Assembly: GCA_016182605.1 (NCBI GenBank)
Contig: JACPGE010000069.1
Location: 145,575-209,574, forward strand
Length of the DNA: 64,000 bases
Origin: Candidatus Hydrogenedentota bacterium
GTDB lineage: Bacteria; Hydrogenedentota; Hydrogenedentia; Hydrogenedentales; JAEUWI01
Direction: 5' to 3'
The notes below the pieces were generated by a model. The model ran no database searches. It saw only the letters and a list, made by a program, of their open reading frames with translations, and had not been told where the DNA came from. The position numbers and the translations under genes were made by a program. Shown in pieces: positions 33,711 to 42,280 of this stretch; position 1 is the stretch's first letter; each line of letters starts with the position of its first letter.

Positions 33711-33739
33711 TTGACAGGTTTACCACGCCCTGATAGAGT
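33711..33739 (+). promoter_or_regulatory. Sigma-70-type promoter
   Basis: TTGACA (33711-33716), 17-nt spacer, TAGAGT (33734-33739). The -35 box is perfect and the -10 keeps T-A---A---T. Transcription would start near 33746, about 70 nt before the ATG at 33817. The rest of the 33397-33798 gap holds no gene that I can support. Confidence 0.7.
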
Positions 33740-33816
33740 GGGCGTTTCTTGTGCGTACCGCGGGTAACCGCAATTGTTTTAAGGGGTTATAAAAGCCCGT
33801 GGGAGAGGAGCATTTC

Positions 33817-34881
33817 ATGAAAAGCTTTGGGGTTAGCCTTTTGGCGGCGAGCATATTGGTTCTGGCGGGTCTGATTTGGGCGGCGCCGGCCCAAGCGCAA
33901 AATGCAGATGTGGTGGGTTCGTGGCAGATCATCACCAACGTCCAGGGCAACGAAAACCGGTCTACCATTACCATCCTGGAGAAGGACGGCCAAATCTCCG
34001 GCGAGGCCGCCGGACGGGGCGGCGCCACCCCCATGCTCGACCTCTCCTACGCGGCCGGCGTCCTGAAGTGGGGGATTAAGGTGCCCCAGTTGGGCAATCA
34101 GGTGCTGATGACCGAAGTGACCGTCAAGGGCGACACCCTCGAAGGCGCCATGGACACCCCTTTGGGAAAGCTTCCCGTGACCGGAAAGCGGCTAACGGCC
34201 GCGGAAATGGAAAGGATGGCCGCGCGGGAGAAGGCCCTGATCGGCGATTGGGACATGTACACGGAGTACAACGGCGAAATCATGGCCTCGAAGGTGCGCT
34301 TCGCCATGGATGAGGAAGACGATGAGATGGCGGCGCAAATCATCATGCGCGGCAGCCGGATCGATGTGCGCCGCATGGGCTTCGACGGTGAGACCCTGCG
34401 CATGTCTGTTGGCATCCCCTTCGTCTCGGAAGAGCCTGCCACGCTCGTTGCAAAGCTCGACGAAACCGGGAAAAAGTTCAGCGGCTCCGTGGATACCGTC
34501 TTCGGCGATTTGAAGCTGACCCTCGAAATGGTTGACACCACCAAGCTCGTCGTGCCCCCATACGACGATCCCAAACCGATACTTGGCGCCTGGACCATGG
34601 AAGCCGAAATCGACGGTCAGACCTATCCCGCGGAACTGACGGTGGAAGAACGCGACTATCAACTCTACGCCATCGTGAAGAGCGACACCGGCACCTACGA
34701 GTCCGAACACATGGAATACAAGCAGGTCGGCGAGAACATGGGCGCTATCCGGATCGATATCCTGATTCCCGATCTCAGCCCGGACAAAAAGCTGATTGAG
34801 ATCATCGTTAGCGGCGACACCTACGAAGGCGAAGAAGTCAATTCGAACGGCGCCTTCGTCGTGAGTGGCGCGCGCAAATAA
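33817..34881 (+). CDS. Secreted protein with three related beta-rich repeats
   Basis: The ATG at 33817 has GAGAGGAG 6 nt upstream; a GTG at 33799 is in frame but has no such box. The 354-residue product starts with a signal peptide ending at 'APAQA|Q' (about residue 28). The mature part consists of three tandem units of about 110 residues, each opening with a similar strand: 'DVVGSWQIITNVQGNENRST', 'ALIGDWDMYTEYNGEIMAS' and 'PILGAWTMEAEIDGQTYPA', with a G-x-W at the same place and a run of alternating beta-strands behind. I do not recognise the family; the pattern is lipocalin-like in spacing only. It stands alone between a clear sigma-70 promoter and a strong terminator. Confidence 0.75.
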   Translation: MKSFGVSLLAASILVLAGLIWAAPAQAQNADVVGSWQIITNVQGNENRSTITILEKDGQISGEAAGRGGATPMLDLSYAAGVLKWGIKVPQLGNQVLMTEVTVKGDTLEGAMDTPLGKLPVTGKRLTAAEMERMAAREKALIGDWDMYTEYNGEIMASKVRFAMDEEDDEMAAQIIMRGSRIDVRRMGFDGETLRMSVGIPFVSEEPATLVAKLDETGKKFSGSVDTVFGDLKLTLEMVDTTKLVVPPYDDPKPILGAWTMEAEIDGQTYPAELTVEERDYQLYAIVKSDTGTYESEHMEYKQVGENMGAIRIDILIPDLSPDKKLIEIIVSGDTYEGEEVNSNGAFVVSGARK

Positions 34882-34897
34882 ATTCCACCTAATGGAC

Positions 34898-34940
34898 ACC
34901 GGCCCGCAATCCGCGCGCGGGGCGCGGGCCGGTTTTTTTT
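34898..34940 (+). terminator. Rho-independent terminator
   Basis: Stem ACCGGCCCGC / GCGGGCCGGT (34898-34907, 34924-34933) followed by eight T. It ends the three-repeat protein transcript and touches the stop codon of the convergent gcdH-like gene. Confidence 0.93.
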
Positions 34941-36124
34941 CACGAAAAGGCCTTGATGCCCGTGATCGTGCTCCCGAGCGTCAGCGCGTGAATGTGCTCT
35001 GTGCCTTCGTACGTCACCACCGTCTCAAGATCGACCATGCGCCGGCCTATGTGGTACTCGTTGTGTATGCCGTTCGCGCCCAGCAATTCCCGGCACGTGC
35101 GCGCCACCTCCAGGGCCTTGCGGCAGTTGTTCATCTTCGCCAGCGCAACGTGGTGCGGCTTCATCCGGCCTTGCGCCTTGAGTTCCCCCAGCCGTTTCGC
35201 AATCAGCTCCATCGCCGTGATCTCCGCCGCCATCCACGCCAGCTTGTACTGAATGATCTGGTGGCTCGCCAGTGGCTTCCCCTCGAACTGCGTGCGCTCC
35301 TTCAAATACTTCACCGTCTCCTCCAGGCAGCCCCGCGCCGCGCCACAGGCCCCCCAAGCAATCGTATACCGTGCCTGGCCCAGGCATTGCAGCGCCCGGC
35401 CCAGGCTCGTTGCGCCTGGAAGCAGCGCCGTCTCCGGAACCTCCACGCCGTCCAGGTAGAGTGACGCAGTTTCGCTCGCGCGAAAACTCCATTTGCCATG
35501 CATGTGACGCGCCTCAAATCCAGGACGATCCGTCTCCACCAGAAATCCCCGCACCTGACCGTCGAGTTTCGCCCAGATCACCGCCACGCTCGCGCGCACG
35601 CCATTCGTGATCCAGCACTTCGATCCCGTGATCCGGTAGCCGTCCGCCGTGCGTTCCGCGCGCGTTTGCATTCCGGCCGGGTTGCTGCCGTAATCCGGCT
35701 CCGTCAGCCCAAAGCAGCCAAACTGTTCCAGGCGCCCCAGCGGCCCAAGCCACTGCTGCTTCTGCGCCTCGGAACCAAACATCTTGATCGCACCCATCAC
35801 CAGGGAGCCCTGAACACTGACCAGACTGCGCAAGGTCGATCCCCCGCGATCGAGTTCCCGGCTGATTAGACCATACGTGATAGGATCGATCGCGTCATCC
35901 GCCACCAGTTCCAGCAGGCCCAGCTCCCGGATCCGAGGCAGAATCGATTCCGGATACGTCTCGTCATTGTGGTGTTGCCCGATAATCGGCAAAAAGTGCT
36001 CGTCCACCATTTTCCGTACCCGGCCTGCTATCGCCTGCTGCTCGCTGCTCCAGTCGGCGTCGAGGTCGAAAAGATCCGTCACCTGCTCATACGTTTCGGG
36101 GGCCGGGGCAAGTCGTTTCTCCAT
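34940..36124 (-). CDS. gcdH: Glutaryl-CoA dehydrogenase
   Basis: 394 residues from ATG 36124 (GAAGGATG upstream). The protein is a complete acyl-CoA dehydrogenase: 'GCFGLTEPDYGSNPAGM' and 'GSKCWITNG' in the FAD-binding middle part, and the closing segment 'TYEGTEHIHALTLGSTITGI', in which the catalytic glutamate of the YEGT box is placed as in glutaryl-CoA dehydrogenases ('[20 protein letters not shown]'). The tail ending 'KAFS' is also typical. The enzyme oxidises and decarboxylates glutaryl-CoA to crotonyl-CoA with FAD, in lysine, tryptophan and aromatic degradation. No ETF genes are in the window. It is a single gene facing the pentapeptide protein divergently. The longer N-terminus available in frame is not supported. 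Confidence 0.85.
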   Translation of the reverse strand: MEKRLAPAPETYEQVTDLFDLDADWSSEQQAIAGRVRKMVDEHFLPIIGQHHNDETYPESILPRIRELGLLELVADDAIDPITYGLISRELDRGGSTLRSLVSVQGSLVMGAIKMFGSEAQKQQWLGPLGRLEQFGCFGLTEPDYGSNPAGMQTRAERTADGYRITGSKCWITNGVRASVAVIWAKLDGQVRGFLVETDRPGFEARHMHGKWSFRASETASLYLDGVEVPETALLPGATSLGRALQCLGQARYTIAWGACGAARGCLEETVKYLKERTQFEGKPLASHQIIQYKLAWMAAEITAMELIAKRLGELKAQGRMKPHHVALAKMNNCRKALEVARTCRELLGANGIHNEYHIGRRMVDLETVVTYEGTEHIHALTLGSTITGIKAFS

Positions 36125-36300
36125 GACAGCATCCTTCTTCACGGCGCCGGTAGACGGCACAAGGGGGGTATCGCACACAAGGTTTCCAGAGTACCTTAGA
36201 CGAGCCGCCAAATAGAAGGTTTCAGCGCGACAGCAATTTTGTTACTATTATCCCAGATCGTGGGTTTGACCGGGCGCAAAAAAAGTATGGGAGGCAATTC

Positions 36301-36840
36301 ATGGCCGATGAAGAGCAGATGCGGATTCTGGCCGGAGGGATTGATGCCTGGAATTTCTGGCGGCGGGAGCATCCCGACGTAATACCCGATCTCCGGGGCG
36401 CCGATTTGAATGGCTTTCACGGGAAAGGAATCAACCTCAAGGGCTCCGACCTGCGAAACGTCAACTTTACCAAGGCCGAACTGATCAACGCCGATATGCA
36501 GTCCTGCAATCTCCACGGAGCCATACTCGCGAAGTCGAATCTCAGCCGCGTCAATCTCAGCGGATGCTTCGCCGTCTCCGTCAACTTCTCCGAGGCCAAC
36601 CTCTTTTCTGCCCGCGCCCGCAACGCCGATCTCGGCAATTGCCTCCTTGTGAAGGCGAATCTGAGCGGCGCCGATCTCACCAAGGCCAATCTGGGGGGCG
36701 CCGACCTCACTTCGGCTGTGCTGTGGATGCGCTATTTCGGCAAGAAGCCCGTGGTGATCCTGAAAGAAACCAACCTCGCAGGCGCAAAATTGAACTATGT
36801 GGATTTTGCCGGTGTGGATGTCAGTGAAATCATTCGCTGA
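36301..36840 (+). CDS. Pentapeptide-repeat protein
   Basis: 179 residues. From about residue 30 the chain is built of A(D/N)LxX pentapeptides ('LRGADLNG', 'LKGSDLRNVNF', 'ANLSGADLTKANLGGADL' and others), which fold into a right-handed quadrilateral beta-helix. There is no signal peptide; the N-terminal 28 residues ('MADEEQMRILAGGIDAWNFWRREHP') are the cap seen in many cyanobacterial and planctomycete members. The role of these proteins ranges from gyrase protection to unknown scaffolds; nothing here decides it. GGGAGG lies 7 nt before the ATG. The 176-nt divergent gap to gcdH shows no extra gene. Confidence 0.85.
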   Translation: MADEEQMRILAGGIDAWNFWRREHPDVIPDLRGADLNGFHGKGINLKGSDLRNVNFTKAELINADMQSCNLHGAILAKSNLSRVNLSGCFAVSVNFSEANLFSARARNADLGNCLLVKANLSGADLTKANLGGADLTSAVLWMRYFGKKPVVILKETNLAGAKLNYVDFAGVDVSEIIR

Positions 36841-36855
36841 GCACGCCCCGCCCCC

Positions 36856-37944
36856 TCAATCGCCCAGCACGCGCCGGTAACTCTGTACCGTGCCTTGCGC
36901 CGTGCGCTCCCACGTGAAGCGCGCGGCCCGCGCGCGGCCCGCCGCCGCCAACTGGGCGCACCGCGCAGGGTCCTGCGAAAGCGCCCGCATCGCCCGGGCA
37001 AGTGCCTCCGTGTCTTCCGGCGTCACCGTCTCCGCCGCGTCTCCCACCACTTCCGGCAGGCTGGAGGTGGAAGACGTGATCACCGGCGTGCCGCACGCCA
37101 TCGCCTCCAGGGGGGGCAACCCAAAGCCTTCGCACAGACTGGGCCAAACAAACGCCTGCGCCGCGCCCAGCAGCGCGGGCAAATGCGCGTCCTCGATATA
37201 GCCCGGAAAGTGGACGCGTCCCGGAAAACCACACGCGGCCGCCGCTGCGCCTATGGGGCCGGTCTTCCAGCCAATGCGCCCCGCAATCACCAAATCCCAC
37301 GGCGTGTCCTTGGCAATGCTCGACCAGGCCGCAATGATTCGCGGCAAGTTCTTTCGCGGCTCTTGGGTGCCCGCATAAAGAAAAAACTGGCGGGGCAAGC
37401 CGTAGCGCGCGCGCACCGCCTCGTGGGCCGCGTCGTCCGCCGGCGCAAAGCGCGGCCCCACCCCCAAAGGCACCACATCGATCCGTTCGGCGGCAATACC
37501 CAGAAAGGCGCAACAATCGTCCCGCGTGTGCGCGGAGTCCGCAATGATCCGGTGGGCATGCGGAATCGTGCGCCGCGCCAGCGCCCGGTAATAATGGCCC
37601 CGCACGGAAGAAAACCAGCCGGGATTGCGGAAAAAACTTAGATCGTGCACCGTCACCACAAACGGCCGCGTGGCGGCAAGCGGGCCAAAATTGGCAGGGT
37701 AGTGAAGCAGTTCGGCGTTCAGCGCAAAGGGCAGCCAGGCGTGTTCGTACAAGATTCGCGATACCGCCCCCGAGGGAGCGAAATGACATTGCGCCAGAGG
37801 CAGACTGTTCACGTGATGCCGTGGGAAAACCCCAGCAATTTCGAGCCCGGGATCGATCCGCGTCAGTGCGTCCGTAAGCGCTTCGCAGTAGCGGCCCGTG
37901 CCGCTCCGGTTGCCCCATTGCAGATTGTTGATCAGCACGCGCAT
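36856..37944 (-). CDS. Glycosyltransferase family 4
   Basis: 362 residues from ATG 37944 that overlaps the stop of the upstream glycosyltransferase (TGATG); GTG 37947 is an alternative. The GT-B fold is clear: N-terminal 'NNLQWGNRSGTGRYCEAL' with donor/acceptor loop, 'VTVHDLSFFRNPGWF', the hinge 'FFLYAGTQEPRKNLPRII', and the C-terminal sugar-nucleotide box 'PSLCEGFGLPPLEAMACGTPV' (E-x7-E motif). Retaining glycosyltransferases of this kind add mannose, glucose or related sugars during lipid-linked glycan assembly. It is last of three genes with a second GT4 and a Cfa-type methyltransferase. Confidence 0.9.
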   Translation of the reverse strand: MRVLINNLQWGNRSGTGRYCEALTDALTRIDPGLEIAGVFPRHHVNSLPLAQCHFAPSGAVSRILYEHAWLPFALNAELLHYPANFGPLAATRPFVVTVHDLSFFRNPGWFSSVRGHYYRALARRTIPHAHRIIADSAHTRDDCCAFLGIAAERIDVVPLGVGPRFAPADDAAHEAVRARYGLPRQFFLYAGTQEPRKNLPRIIAAWSSIAKDTPWDLVIAGRIGWKTGPIGAAAAACGFPGRVHFPGYIEDAHLPALLGAAQAFVWPSLCEGFGLPPLEAMACGTPVITSSTSSLPEVVGDAAETVTPEDTEALARAMRALSQDPARCAQLAAAGRARAARFTWERTAQGTVQSYRRVLGD

Positions 37945-39062
37945 CACGCGATCCCCCGGTATACTGCCAGGGTCTCTCTCGCCGTCTTCTCCCAGCTAAA
38001 AGCCTCGGCACGGGCCGGGCCGGCCGCGGCAAGCCGCTCCCGCAAAGTTGTGCCCAAGCACACCGATCGGAGCGTCTCTGCCATCTCTTCAACGCTTGCA
38101 GGGTTTACATAGAGCGCGGCATCCCCGCCCACTTCAGGCAGGGAGGACACGTTCGAAGCAATAACCGGACAGCCGCACGCCATCGCCTCGACGACGGGAA
38201 GTCCAAATCCCTCGTAAAGACTCGGGAAAAAGAAACAATCGGCCGCGCCATAGAGGGCGGCAAGATCGCTGTACGGGGTGATGTAGCCGGGCCGGAGAAC
38301 GCGCCCCGAAATACCCAGCCGCGCAAGTTCGGCATCTAAATTCTTCTCATACCAGCCCAGCCCCCCGGCAAGCACCAGCGACTGCGGTATCTCCCCGGCC
38401 ACGCGCGCGTAGGCCGCAAGCAGCCCCGTGATGTTCTTGCGGGGTTCGAGCGTGCCTGTAAAGAGCACATAGGGCCCTCGGATGCCGTAGCCCTGCGCCA
38501 CGCGGCTCGCCGCGGCCACGCGCGTGTATGCCGCGAATCCCGGCGCCACCGCACCATAGGTCACATGCACCCGTTCCGGCGCCACGCCAAGCAACGCCAC
38601 AATATCCGCCTTCGACGACTCGGAACAGGTCAGTATGGCATCGGCCGTGGGCGCATAGCGGCGAACATTGCGCGAAAAGGGACCGGTAATGCGTGGGCTG
38701 CACCACTGCGGATACTTCAGAAACGTGAGATCATAAAGCGTAACCACCGTGCGTGCATGGGCGCTTGGCGGCAGAAAATAGTTCGTCGCATGGTAAACAT
38801 CGATACCCGGAAGCAGCCGGTCGATGCGCGGCGCGCGAAGGTGCTCCCAGCATTGATACAAAAGCCGCGTCGGCACCCGAAGATGGCGGCGCCGTTCCAG
38901 CCCGGCAATTCCCCGGAGTTCGATCGGCTGCATCCCCGAGGAAAACCCTGAAAAGCACATCTCACCCCCTTCAGCCAGCATGGCCTCCAGGAGCGCGCCC
39001 GTGAAGTGCCCCACACCGGTGCGGTGCGGCGTCAGCGCGCTGATGTCGATTCCAATGTGCAT
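37944..39062 (-). CDS. Glycosyltransferase family 4
   Basis: 372 residues from ATG 39062 (AGGA 7-10 nt upstream); the 63 extra residues of the longest frame are not protein-like. Domain signs are the same as in the following gene: '[19 protein letters not shown]', '[14 protein letters not shown]', '[18 protein letters not shown]' and '[18 protein letters not shown]' with the E-x7-E pair. The two enzymes are clearly related to each other and probably act in series on one glycan. It follows the Cfa gene by 29 nt and overlaps the next GT gene. Confidence 0.9.
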   Translation of the reverse strand: MHIGIDISALTPHRTGVGHFTGALLEAMLAEGGEMCFSGFSSGMQPIELRGIAGLERRRHLRVPTRLLYQCWEHLRAPRIDRLLPGIDVYHATNYFLPPSAHARTVVTLYDLTFLKYPQWCSPRITGPFSRNVRRYAPTADAILTCSESSKADIVALLGVAPERVHVTYGAVAPGFAAYTRVAAASRVAQGYGIRGPYVLFTGTLEPRKNITGLLAAYARVAGEIPQSLVLAGGLGWYEKNLDAELARLGISGRVLRPGYITPYSDLAALYGAADCFFFPSLYEGFGLPVVEAMACGCPVIASNVSSLPEVGGDAALYVNPASVEEMAETLRSVCLGTTLRERLAAAGPARAEAFSWEKTARETLAVYRGIA

Positions 39063-39091
39063 CCCGATTCCTGTTGCCGTGCGCCATCCCA

Positions 39092-40192
39092 TCAACGCAC
39101 CGGCGTAATGCCTCCGGGTATCCCATTGCGCGAATAGAGCACCTGCCAGAGCTGATTGTAGCGGCTGCGGAAGGTCGCCGCACAAAAATGCAGGTAGTAG
39201 CGCCAGATACGGTAAAACCGCTCGTCGTAGTGCGGGCGCAATTCCGGCCAATGCGCGTCAAAATTCGCCCACCAGGCCATCAGCGTCTTGTCATAGTCGG
39301 CGCCAAAGTTATGCCAGTCTTCCAGTATGAGCACACCGTCCGCCGCGCCCGCCAGCAGCCCCGTCGTGGGCAGCATCCCGCCCGGAAAAATATACTTCTC
39401 CATCCACGGATCGCTGCGCCGTACCGCATGGCGTCCCCCAATCGTCTGCAACAGAAACCGGGAATCGCCCGCCTTCAGCAGGCCCCGGATCTGCCGCATG
39501 AACGCGCGGTAGTGGCTGTAACCCACATGCTCAAACATCCCCAGCGATACGATCCGGTCGAATTGGCCGGCAACGTCCCGGTAATGCTGTAACCGCAATT
39601 CCACCGGAAGCCCGGCACACAGTTCACGCCCCAGTTCCAACTGGCTCTGCGACAAGGTCACGCCCGTAACCCGCACCCCGTAGCGCTCCGCCGCATAACG
39701 CGCAAAAGAACCCCACCCGCAACCCAAGTCCAGCACCGTGTGCCCGGCCTGTAAATCGAGCTTGCGGCACACCAGCTCCAGTTTGGCCTCCTGCGCCTCC
39801 GCCAGACTGCCCGCTTCCTTCCAATACGCGCACGAATACACCATGCGGGGATCGAGCATCGCCTCAAACAGCCGGTTGCCCAAATCGTAATGCGCCGCTA
39901 TATTCCGGGGCGCATGCAAATGATGCAGCCGGTTGCGCAGCTTCGCCAATAACACAGGCCCGATCACCCGGCGCCACGGAAGCCGGTCCACCACCCCCGC
40001 CGTCAGCAGCCGCGAAAAAAACGCATCCAGCGCCTCACAGTCCCACCCGCCCTCGAGAAAAGACTCCCCAAGGCCCAGGCGGCCCTCCGCAAGGAAGCGG
40101 TTGTACACGCCGGGGTCGCGCACCTGGGGGTCCCAGCGCGCCGGGCCGTTGATCTCCAGGCCACTGCCTGAAATGATGCCACGGACCAGCAT
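39092..40192 (-). CDS. cfa: Cyclopropane-fatty-acyl-phospholipid synthase
   Basis: I place the start at ATG 40192 (366 residues), where similarity to the E. coli enzyme begins: 'LGLGESFLEGGWDCEALDAFFSRLL' (in part), 'HYDLGNRLFEAMLDPRMVYSCAYWK', the SAM-binding loop 'VLDLGCGWGSFARY', 'SLGMFEHVGYSHY', 'YIFPGGMLPT' and 'EDWHNFGADYDKTLMAW'. All active-site elements including Cys in 'YSCAYW' and Glu-His in 'FEHVG' are kept. The enzyme methylates double bonds in membrane phospholipids with SAM. An unusual feature is its place in front of two glycosyltransferases. The start is not certain because no good Shine-Dalgarno lies before it. The 230-nt divergent region to hrcA holds the CIRCE-regulated promoter. 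Confidence 0.9.
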   Translation of the reverse strand: MLVRGIISGSGLEINGPARWDPQVRDPGVYNRFLAEGRLGLGESFLEGGWDCEALDAFFSRLLTAGVVDRLPWRRVIGPVLLAKLRNRLHHLHAPRNIAAHYDLGNRLFEAMLDPRMVYSCAYWKEAGSLAEAQEAKLELVCRKLDLQAGHTVLDLGCGWGSFARYAAERYGVRVTGVTLSQSQLELGRELCAGLPVELRLQHYRDVAGQFDRIVSLGMFEHVGYSHYRAFMRQIRGLLKAGDSRFLLQTIGGRHAVRRSDPWMEKYIFPGGMLPTTGLLAGAADGVLILEDWHNFGADYDKTLMAWWANFDAHWPELRPHYDERFYRIWRYYLHFCAATFRSRYNQLWQVLYSRNGIPGGITPVR

Positions 40193-40344
40193 TTCGGGCG
40201 CGGAACCGCTTGGAGTGGGGGGGGCAGGGCAGATGATCGGGCTCCTCGTCTGGGTTGCCGCAGGGCAGGGGGCCTGCCATGCTAACTCGTGCGTACGTCC
40301 TATTTTACGACGCCACACCCTGCACCGTTCAAGGGGGGCGCGAT

Positions 40345-40373
40345 TTGACTGCCGCAAGCGCATATGTTACACT
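40345..40373 (+). promoter_or_regulatory. Sigma-70 promoter of the hrcA-grpE-dnaK-dnaJ operon
   Basis: TTGACT (40345-40350), 17-nt spacer, TACACT (40368-40373). Transcription would begin near 40380, directly in front of the CIRCE element. Confidence 0.8.
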
Positions 40374-40380
40374 CGGGCTA

Positions 40381-40407
40381 TTAGCACTCACGGCGTTTGA
40401 GTGCTAA
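40381..40407. promoter_or_regulatory. CIRCE element (HrcA operator)
   Basis: TTAGCACTC-N9-GAGTGCTAA, a perfect CIRCE inverted repeat, 17 nt before the hrcA start. HrcA dimers bind it and repress the operon; heat or unfolded protein load titrates GroE and relieves repression. Confidence 0.97.
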
Positions 40408-40423
40408 ATTATTGGAGCCTGCG

Positions 40424-41476
40424 GTGAACCAGCCCCCGGATCTCAACGATCGCGAAGCACAAGTCCTGCATGCCGTCGTGCACAGCTACATTACCACGGC
40501 AGAGCCCGTCGGCTCCCGTTCGCTGGTAAAACGTTTCGGCATGACCTGGAGCCCCGCAACCGTACGCAATGTCATGGCGGATCTGGAGGAGATGGGCTAT
40601 CTCGAACAACTGCACACGAGCAGCGGGCGCATCCCGACCACAAAGGGGTACCGCTACTACGTGGATCACCTGATGCACGTGCAGGAATTGACCCTGCGCG
40701 AGCGCGAAATGATTGAACACGATCTGACGCAGCGGCTGAACGACGCAGACGATGTCTTGCGCCACACCAGCCACCTGCTGGCCCTGATCACGCATCAGGC
40801 AGGTTTTGCCGAAGCGCCAAACGGCGGCCGGGCCACCGTGAAGCGCCTGGATTTTCTGCCGATTTCGGCCGAGCGCCTCGCGGTGCTCATTGTAGACAAT
40901 TATGGACGGGTGCATACCCTGACCGTGTATCTGGATCAGCCCATCTCCGCGGCCGATCTGGGGCCCCTGAGCCAGTTCTTGAATGAACACCTCGAGGGGA
41001 TCAGCATCGATCAACTGGCGGCGCGGGTGGAGCAGAAAATGCGCAGCTTCTGGGACGAACAGCGGCGCCTCGCGGAACTGGCCTTGGCCGTGCTCAACCA
41101 CGTGCCGAAACAGCGGCCAAACCAGTTGTTTCTCGATGGCACGTCGCAGTTGTTTCAGCAGCCCGAGTTTAAGGATTTTGAAAAAGCGCGCGATATGTTT
41201 GGCCTCTTCGAAGAGCAGGATCGCATTGTGGACATGATGCGCCGCGCAGCCCTCGATCTGGAGGCGGAGAAGCAGAACATCCTCATTGGCAGGGAACAAT
41301 TGCCGCGTGGCCTGGAAGACATCAGCCTGGTGGCCTCGCCCTACAAGGTGGATGGCCAGACGGTGGGCCTCATCGGCATTCTGGGCCCGCGCCGGATGCC
41401 CTACAACAAGCTCACGGCCATTGTGGACTACACGGCCCACATGGTGAGCAGGGTGTTGACCCGCCTCTCCAGTTGA
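40424..41476 (+). CDS. hrcA: Heat-inducible transcription repressor HrcA
   Basis: 350 residues from GTG 40424, with TTGGAG 7 nt upstream; an upstream in-frame start would lie inside the CIRCE element. The N-terminal winged helix has 'YITTAEPVGSRSLVKRFGMTWSPATVRNVMADLEEMGYLEQLHTSSGRIPT' as in all HrcA proteins (shown in part: DNA-recognition helix 'SPATVRNVMADLEEMGYL'). The C-terminal domain includes 'DNYGRVHTLTV' and the closing 'GILGPRRMPYNKLTAIVDY', which matches 'GPTRMDY-x-x-V'. It represses its own operon through the CIRCE repeat and is first of hrcA-grpE-dnaK-dnaJ. Confidence 0.95.
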   Translation: MNQPPDLNDREAQVLHAVVHSYITTAEPVGSRSLVKRFGMTWSPATVRNVMADLEEMGYLEQLHTSSGRIPTTKGYRYYVDHLMHVQELTLREREMIEHDLTQRLNDADDVLRHTSHLLALITHQAGFAEAPNGGRATVKRLDFLPISAERLAVLIVDNYGRVHTLTVYLDQPISAADLGPLSQFLNEHLEGISIDQLAARVEQKMRSFWDEQRRLAELALAVLNHVPKQRPNQLFLDGTSQLFQQPEFKDFEKARDMFGLFEEQDRIVDMMRRAALDLEAEKQNILIGREQLPRGLEDISLVASPYKVDGQTVGLIGILGPRRMPYNKLTAIVDYTAHMVSRVLTRLSS

Positions 41477-41536
41477 TGGATCTGCGGGAAGCACCGGGCA
41501 GTCTCGAAGTACACAGGAGTTTGAAGCACCCGTACC

Positions 41537-42211
41537 ATGAAGAACAAGGCAATGAACGAAATGGCTGAGCAGGAATTGGACGATATCTTCGACAGTGACG
41601 AGACCGTCGAACTGGAAGCCGTGGAAGATGACGCGGGCGAAGAAGTGGTGACCGGTACCGCCGTGGAAGACCAGGAAGACGGCGCCGCCGTGGAGGAACT
41701 GCACGCCCAGCTCGCACAGGCCGCCAAAGAACGCGACGAAGCCAATGACCAGTTGTTGCGTCTGCGCGCGGAGTTTGAAAACTACCGCAAGCGCACGCTG
41801 CGCGATGGCGAGCGGCTGCGGAAGACCGCAACGGAGAAACTCATCCGGGAGTTGTTGCCCGTCGCGGACAACCTCGAACGCGCCCTCTCCCACATAGAAG
41901 ACCGGAGCACCGGCCTCGCGCAGGGCGTGGACATGGTCCTGAAACAGTTTTTCGATGCGATGCAGCAAAACGGGCTGGAGCCCATCGAAGCGCTCGGCAT
42001 GCCCTTCGACCCGCAGGTGCATGAGGCCCTCACGCACCAGCCCTCCGAAGAATACGGCGCCGACACCGTCATGCACGTCTTCGAGCGCGGCTACCGCATC
42101 GGTGAATTCATCATCCGGCCAAGTAAGGTCGTGGTCAGCAGCGGCGGCGCGTCCGAATCCGATGGATCCGCGGCGTCAGCAGGCAGCACCCCGGCAGACG
42201 CAACCGAATAA
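41537..42211 (+). CDS. grpE: Nucleotide exchange factor GrpE
   Basis: 224 residues. An acidic N-terminus (to about residue 50) leads into a long coiled coil ('ELHAQLAQAAKERDEANDQ') with the family box 'LRLRAEFENYRKRT', followed by the four-helix bundle and the beta-domain 'NGLEPIEALGMPFDPQVHEAL' and 'VFERGYRIGEFIIRPSKVVV'. GrpE releases ADP from DnaK. It has a Ser/Ala/Gly-rich tail longer than in E. coli. It lies 60 nt after hrcA and 69 nt before dnaK. The Shine-Dalgarno AGGAG lies about 17 nt before the ATG, so an internal ATG (41552 or 41561) may be used. Confidence 0.95.
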   Translation: MKNKAMNEMAEQELDDIFDSDETVELEAVEDDAGEEVVTGTAVEDQEDGAAVEELHAQLAQAAKERDEANDQLLRLRAEFENYRKRTLRDGERLRKTATEKLIRELLPVADNLERALSHIEDRSTGLAQGVDMVLKQFFDAMQQNGLEPIEALGMPFDPQVHEALTHQPSEEYGADTVMHVFERGYRIGEFIIRPSKVVVSSGGASESDGSAASAGSTPADATE

Positions 42212-42280
42212 CAGCAAAAAGTAAACGAACGCACGAATACGGGCGGCCAATCAGGCGCCCCGGGCGGAGGAAATGAGACG

